Positions 19,913 to 30,145 of a DNA stretch of 64,000 nucleotides are shown here, piece after piece (positions within the stretch are counted from its first letter, which is position 1; each line of letters opens with the position of its first letter). This DNA comes from an uncultured Lachnospiraceae bacterium (GTDB lineage: Bacteria > Bacillota > Clostridia > Lachnospirales > Lachnospiraceae): contig CAMAGI010000002.1 in NCBI GenBank assembly GCA_945833775.1, positions 1 through 64,000 on the forward strand, given 5' to 3'. Made by a program: the position numbers and the translations under genes. The notes under the pieces are model-generated. The model searched no databases and was not told the origin of the DNA. It saw nothing but the letters and a program-made list of their open reading frames with translations.

Positions 19913-21430
19913 ATGGATTGGAAAAAGAACGGATTCAGTTATTTCGCCTGGCTGGCGTATACCTTGATGGCCGGATGTGCACTGTTTATCAGTGCGGTTT
20001 GTCTGGTCGACCGGATATTTGAAAAGCCCGCGTGGATAGGCATTCCTGTCTGCGCGGCCTTTTTGGCGTTGGCTGCGCTGCTTGTCTATCTGTTACATAC
20101 GATTTGCTGTGTCTTACCCCGTCCGCGTGGTGGGAAACTGATCGGTATTGCGGTGGAGGGAATTTTACTGGTGGCATTTGTTGCTGCGGCTGTGGTGATC
20201 CGTTCTTTTTCTATGGACTTGGCCGCTGAGGAAGCGACTTATTATGAGAACGCCATGGTGGTCAGCGGACAGACGATTCCGCAGATTGCACATGGAGCGG
20301 TTTATCTGTATTTACAGCTCTTGCATCTTACCTGTATGGTGTTTGGCAATAAAATGATTGCCTGTGTGTGGCTTCAGATTGTGCTGCAGCTTGCGGGCGG
20401 ACTTTTTTTGTACGGCGCGGTCAGAATACTTTCCGGTTCGATCGCCGCACTGTCGGTATTTGCATTCATCGGTCTTTCTCCCTATATGCTGAGAGAATCT
20501 CTGACGCTTTCTCCCAGGAGTCTGTATCTGTTCCTCTTTTCATTTGTTTTGTTCCTGCTGGCATGCCTGATACGAAACCGCAGAAGGAAGGCATTGGCTT
20601 TCCTGTCGGTGGGACTGCTTGTCGGTGTGATTGTGTATCTCGATCTGCAGGGAAGTCTGCTTTTTCTTGCAGCAATCGCGGTTTTATTTGGGGAGGACTG
20701 CGAAGAAAAAAGGGAGGAGATCCGCCCGGTCAGGGTGCGTCTTCTAAACTATCTGGCGGTACTTTTTGGTGGTTTCCTGGGATTGTTCGGATCTCTTTTT
20801 GCGGACAGCTGCATGAGTGCCAAAGCTTATAGCAATGTCTTAAAGGCGTGGTGGAGTATCTATACACCGAAGGGGTTCTCGCTGCCTGCTACCTTGCAGC
20901 TGCCCGGAAAAGAAGCGGAAATCTGGCTGCTGATCGCAGGTTCCTTTCTGGTGGTATTGGGAGTATTCAGCTTCTGGTGCAGAAGAAAGACGGAACGCCA
21001 GAGCATTTGGGTATTTCTGGTGATTGCCCTGGCTCTGGGACAGTGTTTTCAGATGACCACCGCCTCACTCGCCGGATTTGATTTGTTGTATCTGTTTCTT
21101 GTCGCTCTGACGGGTACCGGTATCGGTGATATTTTTACACGCGAGGTTTTGGAGCAGGAGGATGCCCAATTGGCAGGTTCCAATGACCTGCCCGATGAAG
21201 AACCCGAAGAGAAGAAGCTTCCGGCGACACAGGCAGAAAAGACACAAGAATCCGCAGAAGAGAACCTGCAGGAGACAGCGTCGGAGGAAATTCCGAAGGT
21301 TACCTATCTTTCCAATCCGCTTCCGCTACCCAGGAAGCATGTCAGAAAGAAACTGGAATTTGATTATGAGGTTCCTGACGACGCGGAATTTGATCTTACC
21401 GTTTCGGATGAAGACGATTTTGACATCTGA
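19913..21430 (+). CDS. Polytopic membrane protein, possibly GT-C-like, with acidic C-terminal tail
   Basis: About 10 hydrophobic helices, ends EFDYEVPDDAEFDLTVSDEDDFDI; 3-nt spacing from the GT2 gene. Confidence 0.7.
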   Translation: MDWKKNGFSYFAWLAYTLMAGCALFISAVCLVDRIFEKPAWIGIPVCAAFLALAALLVYLLHTICCVLPRPRGGKLIGIAVEGILLVAFVAAAVVIRSFSMDLAAEEATYYENAMVVSGQTIPQIAHGAVYLYLQLLHLTCMVFGNKMIACVWLQIVLQLAGGLFLYGAVRILSGSIAALSVFAFIGLSPYMLRESLTLSPRSLYLFLFSFVLFLLACLIRNRRRKALAFLSVGLLVGVIVYLDLQGSLLFLAAIAVLFGEDCEEKREEIRPVRVRLLNYLAVLFGGFLGLFGSLFADSCMSAKAYSNVLKAWWSIYTPKGFSLPATLQLPGKEAEIWLLIAGSFLVVLGVFSFWCRRKTERQSIWVFLVIALALGQCFQMTTASLAGFDLLYLFLVALTGTGIGDIFTREVLEQEDAQLAGSNDLPDEEPEEKKLPATQAEKTQESAEENLQETASEEIPKVTYLSNPLPLPRKHVRKKLEFDYEVPDDAEFDLTVSDEDDFDI

Positions 21431-21465
21431 TCGGAATTATACATACTTTTTCGGGAATGCTAAAG

Positions 21466-21495
21466 AGGACTGTATCGAAGGGTACAGTCCTTTGT
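21466..21495 (+). terminator. Putative terminator hairpin
   Basis: AGGACTGTA ... TACAGTCCT 9-bp stem with a short TTTG tail. Confidence 0.55.
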
Positions 21496-21521
21496 AATAT
21501 TTCCGGAGGAGTGGGTATTCT

Positions 21522-22226
21522 ATGGACAGACTGCATAATGACGTTTCGAAGAATCCGTCGACAGGAGAAAAGACAGAGGAGCACAGCGATGAGCGAATTG
21601 AAAAATACGGACAGTTAACGCTGAAAGACGGAGAAAAGCAAATCCATCTTCTCTCCGTGATCGGTGAAATCGAGGGACACGAAAATCTGGATCGAAATGC
21701 CAAAACGACAAAGTACGAGCATGTTTTACCACAGCTTGCAGCCATTGAAGAGAGTGAAACGATCCAGGGGGTTCTTGTTCTGCTCAATACCATGGGCGGT
21801 GATGTGGAAGCAGGACTTGCCATTGCGGAGATGATTGCTTCCTTAAGCAAACCTACGGTATCTCTGGTGCTTGGAGGAAGTCACTCGATCGGTGTTCCGA
21901 TAGCGGTCAGCACGGATTATTCCTTTATTGTTCCCAGCGGAACCATGGTGGTACATCCGGTTCGCTTGAACGGAACCGTCATAGGTGTTCCGCAGACCTT
22001 TGAGTACTTTAAGCTGATACAGGATCGGATCACCGGTTTTGTATGTGACCATTGTGGTATCGGACGAGGTCGTTTTGAAGAACTTATGATGGAAACCGGT
22101 GTACTGACAAAAGACATTGGCACGATTTTAGTCGGCGTAGAAGCAGTCAATTGCGGCATTATTGATGAGGTCGGCGGAATCCGGGAGGCTGTGAAAAAGC
22201 TTCGGGAATTAATGAGTGACAAGTGA
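21522..22226 (+). CDS. tepA: ClpP-like/TepA family protease
   Basis: NTMGGDVEAGLAIAEMIASLSKPTVSLVLGGSHSIGVPIAV; ClpP-fold Ser motif GGSHSIG; located just upstream of ftsK/spoIIIE, as in other Firmicutes. Confidence 0.85.
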   Translation: MDRLHNDVSKNPSTGEKTEEHSDERIEKYGQLTLKDGEKQIHLLSVIGEIEGHENLDRNAKTTKYEHVLPQLAAIEESETIQGVLVLLNTMGGDVEAGLAIAEMIASLSKPTVSLVLGGSHSIGVPIAVSTDYSFIVPSGTMVVHPVRLNGTVIGVPQTFEYFKLIQDRITGFVCDHCGIGRGRFEELMMETGVLTKDIGTILVGVEAVNCGIIDEVGGIREAVKKLRELMSDK

Positions 22227-22244
22227 TAAGAAAAATGATATACT
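22216..22244 (+). promoter_or_regulatory. Putative promoter GTGACA-17-TATACT upstream of ftsK
   Basis: Spacing and -10 close to the sigma-A consensus. Confidence 0.5.
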
Positions 22245-22292
22245 TATCCTTTAGAGAAGAAGTACGAAGAAATAGAACAGGAGTGTTTTTGC

Positions 22293-24962
22293 ATGGCATC
22301 AACATCTGGCAGAAAGACATCATCCGGAAGAAGTGGAAACACCAAAAAGGTAGCCGGTTCCCAGGAACGGCACAATAAGCAGAAGGATTCCTACAGAAGA
22401 GAACAGGACAGTGCACTGTATCATGAGATCGGTTTGATTGTTCTGTTTGTGGCGGTGGCGATTCTCTTTTTTTGTAATTTCGGTGTAATCGGGCCGGTTG
22501 GCAACGCAATCAGTGGGGTTTTGTTTGGACTTTTCGGAATCACCGCATACATTGTGCCCATTCTTCTTTTTCTGGCAGTGGCCTTTTGGTTTGCCAATGA
22601 GGGGAATCCCAATGCGGTCCGCAAATTGGTGTCCGGCATTGTACTGTATATTATGATCGGTGTGATCTGCGATCTGATTGCAAGGGATGCCGTGACACTG
22701 GATACTTACAATATAAAAGAAATCTATGAGAAATGTCGTGACGGTCATCTCGGAGGCGGAGTGATTGCAGGAAGTCTTGCTTATGTACTGCATAAGTATC
22801 TGGAGACGATCGGCACGGTTCTTGTGGTGCTTCTCTGCTCCGTAATCAGTCTGATTCTGCTGACCGAGAAGTCATTTCTTGGCAGCGTAAAGAGTGGAGG
22901 CTCCAGAATCCGGGAACTGTCCCGCGAGGATTCCCTGCGCAGAAGGGAACTTGCCAGACAGCGACGCCTGGAACAGGAAGAGGAAAAGCAGCGCCGCGAG
23001 GAAGAACGGCGTGTGCGGGAGGAAGAGAAGGAGAATGAGCAAATCCTTCGAATGGAGCGCAAGCGAAGCGGCGTGACTATGAATACTTCCATCAAACAGG
23101 AGAGGGAAGAAAGTGCACATCCTGAGGATATGCATGAGATTAAGCTGAGCGAAGACGAAGATGAAGCCTCCACATTAACCGGGGCAGAACCGATCACAGA
23201 GACCAGACAGGATGCGGGACATTCTTCCTTTGATTTTGAGAAGATTAAGATTCGAAGCGTTCATCAGGTGACCATGGAGGAAGATGCTTTATCCGATCCT
23301 GACATGGCAGAGCAGGCATCAAGAATTCGGGTACATAAGGAGGATATTCCGGAAGAGACCGCCCATGAGACACAACGGATCCGCCCGACTGCACATCTTA
23401 GTGAGAATGCGGATAGCAGAGGAGGCTTTGAAGGCGCGTCGGAGATTTCGAAGGATATCCAGAGCACAGAGAAAAAGGTGCCCAAGAAATACATGTTTCC
23501 GCCACTTTCCAGACTTCAAAAGGGCGTTGCGGCAACCGGTGATTCCACGCATGAATTAAAAGAGACGGCGATGCGTCTTCAACAGACGTTGAATACCTTC
23601 GGTGTCCGAGTTGCGATTACGGATATCAGTCAGGGACCCAGTGTAACACGGTATGAGCTGCAGCCGGAACAGGGTGTGAAGGTATCCAAGATTGTAGGCC
23701 TTGCCGATGATATCAAACTCAACCTTGCGGCTACGGATATCCGAATTGAAGCTCCGATCCCGGGAAAGGCGGCCATCGGTATTGAAGTCCCGAATAAGGA
23801 GAATATGATGGTTGCTCTGCGCGATCTTTTGGAGAGTCGGGAATTTAAGGATTTTCCCTCCAATATTGCGTTTGCGGTGGGGAAGGATATTGCAGGAAAG
23901 GTTGTCGTCGCCGATATTGCCAAGATGCCGCATATGTTGATTGCAGGTTCCACCGGTTCCGGAAAGTCTGTCTGCATCAACACTTTGATTATGAGTATTC
24001 TCTACAAGGCCCATCCGGATGATGTCAAACTGATCATGGTGGATCCGAAAGTGGTGGAATTGTCGGTCTACAACGGCATTCCGCACTTATTGATACCGGT
24101 CGTAACGGATCCGAAAAAGGCATCAGCGGCGCTGCATTGGGCGGTTTCCGAAATGGAGGATCGTTATCGCAAGTTTGCGGATTTCAACGTGCGTGATCTG
24201 AAGGGCTATAACAAAAAACTGGAGACCATGCGCGAAAACGGTGAAGAGAACGTACCTGCAAAGCTGCCTCAGATTGTGATTATTGTGGACGAGCTTGCAG
24301 ACCTAATGATGGTCAGCCCCGGTGAGGTTGAGGAATCCATCTGTCGTCTGGCACAGCTGGCAAGAGCCTGCGGGATCCATCTGGTGATTGCAACCCAGCG
24401 CCCCAGTGTGGATGTCATTACCGGTCTGATCAAAGCAAATATGCCCAGCCGTGTGGCATTTGCCGTCTCCAGCGGCGTCGATTCCAGAACCATTCTGGAT
24501 ATGGTGGGGGCTGAAAAGCTTCTCGGGAAAGGGGATATGCTGTTCTATCCTCAGGGGTATTCCAAGCCCGCCCGTATCCAGGGAGCTTTTGTGTCGGATA
24601 AGGAAGTTTCGGATGTTGTAGATTTCCTGAAGAATCAGTCACTCGGTAATGTCTATGCGGAAGACGTAGAGGAAAAAATCCGTAACATCGGTTCCGGTTC
24701 CACCGCCGGCGGTTCCGGGAGCGGCAGCGGTTCATCGAACGGACGGGATGAGTATTTTGAGGAGGCAGGTCGCTTTATCATTGATAAAGATAAAGCCTCG
24801 ATAGGAGCATTGCAGCGACTTTTGAAGATCGGCTTTAACAGAGCGGCGAGGATTATGGATCAGCTCTGTGAATACGGAGTGGTCGGCGAAGAAGAGGGCA
24901 CAAAACCCAGACGCGTACTGATGTCCATGGAACAGTTTGAACAGCTCTTGGAAGAGATCTGA
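22293..24962 (+). CDS. ftsK: FtsK/SpoIIIE DNA translocase
   Basis: 4 N-terminal TM, charged linker, Walker [17 protein letters not shown], DEFxDLM-like [11 protein letters not shown]-terminal gamma winged-helix [23 protein letters not shown]. Confidence 0.96.
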   Translation: MASTSGRKTSSGRSGNTKKVAGSQERHNKQKDSYRREQDSALYHEIGLIVLFVAVAILFFCNFGVIGPVGNAISGVLFGLFGITAYIVPILLFLAVAFWFANEGNPNAVRKLVSGIVLYIMIGVICDLIARDAVTLDTYNIKEIYEKCRDGHLGGGVIAGSLAYVLHKYLETIGTVLVVLLCSVISLILLTEKSFLGSVKSGGSRIRELSREDSLRRRELARQRRLEQEEEKQRREEERRVREEEKENEQILRMERKRSGVTMNTSIKQEREESAHPEDMHEIKLSEDEDEASTLTGAEPITETRQDAGHSSFDFEKIKIRSVHQVTMEEDALSDPDMAEQASRIRVHKEDIPEETAHETQRIRPTAHLSENADSRGGFEGASEISKDIQSTEKKVPKKYMFPPLSRLQKGVAATGDSTHELKETAMRLQQTLNTFGVRVAITDISQGPSVTRYELQPEQGVKVSKIVGLADDIKLNLAATDIRIEAPIPGKAAIGIEVPNKENMMVALRDLLESREFKDFPSNIAFAVGKDIAGKVVVADIAKMPHMLIAGSTGSGKSVCINTLIMSILYKAHPDDVKLIMVDPKVVELSVYNGIPHLLIPVVTDPKKASAALHWAVSEMEDRYRKFADFNVRDLKGYNKKLETMRENGEENVPAKLPQIVIIVDELADLMMVSPGEVEESICRLAQLARACGIHLVIATQRPSVDVITGLIKANMPSRVAFAVSSGVDSRTILDMVGAEKLLGKGDMLFYPQGYSKPARIQGAFVSDKEVSDVVDFLKNQSLGNVYAEDVEEKIRNIGSGSTAGGSGSGSGSSNGRDEYFEEAGRFIIDKDKASIGALQRLLKIGFNRAARIMDQLCEYGVVGEEEGTKPRRVLMSMEQFEQLLEEI

Positions 24963-25036
24963 CAGATTCCCTGGAAAAATCCATTTGATTTGTTGAGGCT
25001 AGTGTGAAAAATATGCCTGATAACATATTTTAACAC

Positions 25037-25147
25037 GGCTATTTGTGCCGCAGGCGCCACAAAGTAGCCTATATCGCAGAGACGAATCGGAAATTCGTCT
25101 CGCGATTCCTCCGACGCATAAGCGTCTGCGGAATGGAGATTAACATG
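25037..25147 (+). promoter_or_regulatory. Structured 5' leader of fhs: three consecutive hairpins, the last belonging to the dispersed GCRTCTGCGGAATG element
   Basis: Hairpins 25037-25069 (GGCTA.TTTGTG/CACAAAGTAGCC), 25079-25101 (GAGACGAAT/ATTCGTCTC) and 25113-25126 (GACGC-ATAA-GCGTC), then GCGGAATGGAGATTAACATG. Confidence 0.7.
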
Positions 25148-26815
25148 AAAACAGACATTGAAATTGCACAGGAAGCAGTCCTTTCGCCCATCACGGAAGT
25201 AGCCGGTAAACTCGGAATCGATGCGGACGAGTTGGAATTGTACGGTAAATACAAGGCAAAAATTTCTGACGAGTATATGCGAAAACTGGAGAGCAATCCC
25301 GACGGTAAGCTGATATTGGTAACCGCAATTAATCCCACACCGGCGGGAGAGGGAAAGACTACTACGACGGTAGGTCTGGGACAGGCGTTTGATAAGCTCG
25401 GGAAAAAAGCGATCATTGCACTGCGTGAGCCCTCTCTGGGCCCTTGCTTTGGAATCAAGGGCGGTGCTGCCGGCGGCGGTATGGCTCAGGTGGTACCCAT
25501 GGAGGATTTGAATCTTCATTTTACGGGAGATTTTCATGCAATCACATCCGCCAATAATCTGCTGGCGGCACTTTTGGACAATCACATTCAACAGGGGAAT
25601 GAGCTGGGGATTGATACCAGGCAGATCGTATGGAAGAGATGCCTGGATATGAATGATCGTGTTCTGCGCAATATTGTGGTTGGCCTCGGCAATAAAATGG
25701 ATGGATTTGTGCGGGAGGATCATTTTGTCATCACCGTTGCAAGTGAGATCATGGCGGTTTTGTGCCTTGCAGATGACATGCACGACTTAAAGGAAAGACT
25801 CTCCAGAATTATTGTGGCGTACAATTATGCCGGAGATCCTGTGACGGCAGGAGATCTGAAGGCAGTCGGAGCTATGGCGGCATTGCTTAAGGATGCCTTA
25901 AAGCCCAATCTGATTCAGACGCTGGAACATACTCCTGCACTGGTTCACGGCGGACCGTTTGCCAATATTGCACATGGATGTAATTCTGTCAGGGCTACCA
26001 AGATGGCGCTGAAGATGGCGGATTATTGCATTACGGAGGCAGGTTTCGGCGCAGATTTGGGCGCGGAGAAGTTCTTTGATATCAAGTGTCGCATGGCGGG
26101 ATTAAAGCCGGATGCGGTTGTTCTGGTTGCTACCGTCCGCGCATTGAAGTACAACGGCGGAGTCAAGAAGGAAAACCTGAATACGGAGAATCTGGAAGCC
26201 CTTCAGAAGGGAATCGTCAATCTGGAAAAACATATTGAGAATCTTCAAAAGTACGGTGTGCCCATCGTAGTGACACTGAATGCCTTTGTCAGCGATACGG
26301 AGGCAGAGATCGCATTTGTGCAAAGCTTCTGTGAGGAACGGGGCTGTGAGTTTGCCCTGTCCGAGGTCTGGGAAAAGGGAGGCGAAGGCGGTATCGCTCT
26401 GGCAGAGAAGGTGATCGAAACGATTGAAACAAAGGAGAGTCATTTTGCCCTTCTCTACGAAGATGATCTTCCTCTGAAGGAAAAGATCAACCGGATTGCT
26501 TCCGAGATTTATGGTGCGGGCAGTGTCAACTTTGCGCCCGCAGCCGAGAAGCAATTGGAGAAGCTTACCAAAATGGGCTTTGGAAAGCTGCCTGTCTGCA
26601 TGGCAAAGAACCAGTATTCCCTTTCGGACGATCCTTCACTTTTGGGAAGACCCGTGGGATTTGAGATGCTGGTACGGGAAGTGTATGTTTCTGCCGGAGC
26701 AGGATTTGTTGTCGCATTGACCGGAACGGTGGTCACCATGCCCGGTTTATCAAAAACTCCCGCGGCTTATGGAATCGATGTGAATGATGAAGGCTTGATT
26801 ACCGGTTTGTTTTGA
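25145..26815 (+). CDS. fhs: Formate-tetrahydrofolate ligase
   Basis: [62 protein letters not shown] open from 25043; ATG 25145 likely. Confidence 0.96.
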   Translation: MKTDIEIAQEAVLSPITEVAGKLGIDADELELYGKYKAKISDEYMRKLESNPDGKLILVTAINPTPAGEGKTTTTVGLGQAFDKLGKKAIIALREPSLGPCFGIKGGAAGGGMAQVVPMEDLNLHFTGDFHAITSANNLLAALLDNHIQQGNELGIDTRQIVWKRCLDMNDRVLRNIVVGLGNKMDGFVREDHFVITVASEIMAVLCLADDMHDLKERLSRIIVAYNYAGDPVTAGDLKAVGAMAALLKDALKPNLIQTLEHTPALVHGGPFANIAHGCNSVRATKMALKMADYCITEAGFGADLGAEKFFDIKCRMAGLKPDAVVLVATVRALKYNGGVKKENLNTENLEALQKGIVNLEKHIENLQKYGVPIVVTLNAFVSDTEAEIAFVQSFCEERGCEFALSEVWEKGGEGGIALAEKVIETIETKESHFALLYEDDLPLKEKINRIASEIYGAGSVNFAPAAEKQLEKLTKMGFGKLPVCMAKNQYSLSDDPSLLGRPVGFEMLVREVYVSAGAGFVVALTGTVVTMPGLSKTPAAYGIDVNDEGLITGLF

Positions 26816-26835
26816 TATTCGATGGGAGGAAAAAC

Positions 26836-27678
26836 ATGGCAAAAATAATTGATGGGAAAACCATATCTGCACAGATCAAAGAAGAGTGTAAGGCGCGTGT
26901 CGCAGAATTGAAAACGCAGGGGATTACGGTGTGTCTTGCTGTTATTCAGGTGGGTACCGATCCGGCCTCCACGGTTTATGTGGGAAATAAAAAGAAGGCC
27001 TGTGAATATATCGGAATCAAATCCCTGAGCTATGAGCTGCCGGAAGAGACCACTCAGGCTAAACTTCTGGATTTGATCGAAGAGTTAAACGGACGGTCCG
27101 ATGTAAACGGAATTCTGGTTCAGCTGCCGTTGCCTGCCGGGATCGATGAAGATGCCGTCATTCGGGCAATTGATCCCCGAAAGGATGTGGATGGTTTTCA
27201 TCCGCAGAATGTGGGCGCACTCTGTATCGGTCAGCCCGGATTTGTATCCTGCACTCCGGCCGGTATCATCCAGCTTTTGAAGCGTTCCGGTATTGCGATA
27301 GAAGGGAAAGAATGTGTAGTCGTGGGACGAAGCAATATTGTGGGCAAACCCATGGCACTGCTTTTGCTTCGCGAAAACGGAACCGTTACGGTGACGCACA
27401 GTCGTACTAAAGATCTGAAGGCGGTAACAAAGCGTGCGGACATCCTTGTGGTGGCAATCGGAAAGCCGAAATTCATTACCGCTGAGTATGTGAAAAAAGG
27501 AGCTGTTGTAATCGACGTCGGAATTCATAGAAATGAGCAGAACAAACTCTGTGGTGATGTGGATTTTGAAACGGTGGAACCTTTGTGCAGCGCGATCACA
27601 CCGGTCCCCGGCGGAGTAGGTCCAATGACGATCGCTATGCTTATGCACAATTGTGTTGAGTCGGTGTCAATTGGTTGA
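26836..27678 (+). CDS. folD: Bifunctional methylene-THF dehydrogenase / methenyl-THF cyclohydrolase
   Basis: VGTDPASTVYVGNKKKACEYIGI, ILVQLPLPAGID, DVDGFHPQNVG, VVGRSNIVGKPMALLL, PVPGGVGPMTIAML. Confidence 0.97.
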   Translation: MAKIIDGKTISAQIKEECKARVAELKTQGITVCLAVIQVGTDPASTVYVGNKKKACEYIGIKSLSYELPEETTQAKLLDLIEELNGRSDVNGILVQLPLPAGIDEDAVIRAIDPRKDVDGFHPQNVGALCIGQPGFVSCTPAGIIQLLKRSGIAIEGKECVVVGRSNIVGKPMALLLLRENGTVTVTHSRTKDLKAVTKRADILVVAIGKPKFITAEYVKKGAVVIDVGIHRNEQNKLCGDVDFETVEPLCSAITPVPGGVGPMTIAMLMHNCVESVSIG

Positions 27679-27716
27679 TCATCGAGCAGGAGTTAACCGA
27701 TTTGTAGAGGATTTGT

Positions 27717-29171
27717 ATGATGAAATGTCCAAACTGCGGTGAGCAGATGCCTGAGAATTCTCTGTATTGTGAACGATGCGGGGAAGATATCCATATTGTT
27801 CCCGACTTTGAGCCTGAGGTAGAGTTCAGTCTTGAGGAGACACTCCAGGGAATCAAAGAAGAGCTGGGGGGGAATGAAGCCGGTGAGTATAAGACCGGAC
27901 AGGAACAAAAGAAGGATCGCGTGCCGGTTTTTCGAAAAAGCGTCAGAGTCGTTGTGTGTGTGATCTGTCTGTTGGTTCTTATACTGGCAGGAAGCGTTGC
28001 AGCAGTATTTTTTATTCGCTATAATTCGGAGGATTACCAACTCTCAAAGGCTCGCGAGTGCGTCGCGCGGGAACGGTTTGATGAAGCTCTTACATACTAT
28101 GGAAGAGCATTGGAACTTCCGGATGCTTGTGTTCTGGATATTGAATTCGAAATGCTGGAGGTGTACCGTCTCAAGGAGAATAAGGTTGAGCTCGAGTACC
28201 TGCTTCGAGCAATCATCAATGACCCGAATGCAAACGAAGAACAGATTGACAGTGCATACAGTCAGCTGATCGGTATCTATCGCGATCGGAAAGACTATCA
28301 ATCAATCAATGAACTGTTGAATGGTTGCCTGCATGACAATATCAAAATAAAGTATCAGAATTATCTCGTAAACAATCCTTCCTTCAGTGTGGAAGAGGGT
28401 TATTATACAGAACTTCAGGCGCTGAAACTGTCAACCCCCGGTTCGGGTGTGATTTACTATACGATGGACGGCAGCAAACCGGATACGGACAGTGATGTGT
28501 ATACAGCACCCATTATTCTGGATAGCGGTGATTATACAATCAGTGCCTATTTTGTAAGTGAATACGGAATTGCCAGTGATGTGGTTACGAAGAATTACCA
28601 TATTGAGATCGAGAAACTTCCGGAACCTTCTGTAAACGCGGTGAGCGGAGATTATTTTTTCCCGATCTGGGTGGAAGTTATCGGCGATGACGGAGCGGAA
28701 ATCTTTTACACAATTGACGGGGATGAACCGGATATTCATTCTACGCAGTATATGGGGGAGCTTCCTCTGGCATTGGGAAGACATACCTATCGCTTTATCG
28801 CGTATCTCGATGGTCGTTACAGCGATGTGGTGGAGAGAACGTATCATTTTGTTATGAATACGAAATATCGACCCTCACAGGCAGAAAAAGATCTGGCGAA
28901 ATATGCGTTTGAGAGTGGGAAAACGCTGGATGAAGAAGGCCATTACGACGAGTCCGGTTTCCGTTATGTGTACATGTACCAATATGTCACGAATATCAGT
29001 GAAGTAGATGATTTCTATATTCTCTCCGAGGGAATATGTGATCCGGCCGGCAGCGTTACAAAGACCGGAAGTTATTATGCAGCCAATGCCTACACGGGCG
29101 AATTGTTCAAAGTGCAGATTGATTCGGATGGTTATGCGCTTACAAAACTGGAACCGGTTGTACAGGAATGA
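27717..29171 (+). CDS. Membrane-anchored protein: N-terminal zinc ribbon, TM, TPR-like region, chitobiase/beta-hexosaminidase C-terminal-like domains
   Basis: MMKCPNCGEQMPENSLYCERCGED; TM VVVCVICLLVLILAGSVAAVFFI; two copies of VIYYTMDGSKPDTDS / IFYTIDGDEPDIHS. Confidence 0.75.
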   Translation: MMKCPNCGEQMPENSLYCERCGEDIHIVPDFEPEVEFSLEETLQGIKEELGGNEAGEYKTGQEQKKDRVPVFRKSVRVVVCVICLLVLILAGSVAAVFFIRYNSEDYQLSKARECVARERFDEALTYYGRALELPDACVLDIEFEMLEVYRLKENKVELEYLLRAIINDPNANEEQIDSAYSQLIGIYRDRKDYQSINELLNGCLHDNIKIKYQNYLVNNPSFSVEEGYYTELQALKLSTPGSGVIYYTMDGSKPDTDSDVYTAPIILDSGDYTISAYFVSEYGIASDVVTKNYHIEIEKLPEPSVNAVSGDYFFPIWVEVIGDDGAEIFYTIDGDEPDIHSTQYMGELPLALGRHTYRFIAYLDGRYSDVVERTYHFVMNTKYRPSQAEKDLAKYAFESGKTLDEEGHYDESGFRYVYMYQYVTNISEVDDFYILSEGICDPAGSVTKTGSYYAANAYTGELFKVQIDSDGYALTKLEPVVQE

Positions 29172-29172
29172 A

Positions 29173-29226
29173 TGTGTAACTGTGAATACACAGAGAATGA
29201 TAGGAGGAGTGCCCGCAGGACGGGCA
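29173..29226 (+). promoter_or_regulatory. Two consecutive short hairpins in the nfnA-like leader
   Basis: TGTGTA-(8)-TACACA (29173-29192) and TGCCCG-CAGGA-CGGGCA (29210-29226), followed by AGAGGTGAGTTATG. Confidence 0.5.
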
Positions 29227-29239
29227 GAAGAGGTGAGTT

Positions 29240-30115
29240 ATGTATAAGATCGTGAAGAAGAGAGAGCTGACTACCAACATTTTTCTGATGGAGGTAGAGG
29301 CAAAAAGGGTTGCTAAGACCTGTCAGCCCGGACAATTTGTCATTGTCAGAACGGATGAACAGAGCGAGAGAATTCCTTTGACTATCTGTGACTATGATCG
29401 CGAGAAGGGTACGATTACCATTGTTTTCCAGACGGTAGGTGCCGGTACCAGGATCATGGCCCGGTTAAACGAAGGAGATTCCTTCCATGACTTTGTGGGG
29501 CCGCTTGGATGTCCCTCTGAGCTTGTGAAGGAGAGCAATGAGGAACTGAAAAAGAAAAAAATTCTCTTTGTCGCAGGTGGTGTCGGAGCCGCACCTGTTT
29601 ATCCACAGGTAAAGTGGCTGCATGAACAGGGCGTTGACTGTGATGTTATTGTCGGCAGCAAGACGAAGGAGCTCCTGATCCTTGAGAAAGAGATGGAAGC
29701 GGTTGCAGGTAATCTCTATGTGACTACGGATGACGGCTCCTACGGACGAAGCGGAATGGTAACCCAGACGCTGAAGGATCTGGTCGAGGAGGGCAAGAAA
29801 TACGATGTGTGCATTGCCATCGGACCGATGATCATGATGAAGTTCGTGTGCCTGCTCACCAGGGACCTGAATATTCCCACTGTTGTAAGCTTAAATCCGA
29901 TTATGGTTGACGGGACCGGAATGTGCGGAGCATGCCGTGTGACCGTCGGTGGGAAAGTGAAATTTGCATGTGTTGACGGACCGGAGTTTGACGGCCATGC
30001 AGTTAATTTTGACGAAGCGATGCGCCGTCAACAGATTTATAAGACAGCAGAAGGTCGTGCGTTGCTGGCCCTTGAGGAAGGTGACACTCATCACGGAGGC
30101 TGCGGAGCCTGTTAA
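29240..30115 (+). CDS. Ferredoxin-NADP+ reductase-like subunit (NfnA/SudB-like, FAD/NAD + 2Fe-2S)
   Basis: FVIVRTDEQSERIPLTICD, FVAGGVGAAPVYPQVKWL, C-terminal MCGACRVTVGGKVKFACVDGPEFDGHAV cysteine motif. Confidence 0.88.
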   Translation: MYKIVKKRELTTNIFLMEVEAKRVAKTCQPGQFVIVRTDEQSERIPLTICDYDREKGTITIVFQTVGAGTRIMARLNEGDSFHDFVGPLGCPSELVKESNEELKKKKILFVAGGVGAAPVYPQVKWLHEQGVDCDVIVGSKTKELLILEKEMEAVAGNLYVTTDDGSYGRSGMVTQTLKDLVEEGKKYDVCIAIGPMIMMKFVCLLTRDLNIPTVVSLNPIMVDGTGMCGACRVTVGGKVKFACVDGPEFDGHAVNFDEAMRRQQIYKTAEGRALLALEEGDTHHGGCGAC

Positions 30116-30145
30116 GAACGATTACGAGGATAAGGAGAATAAAAA

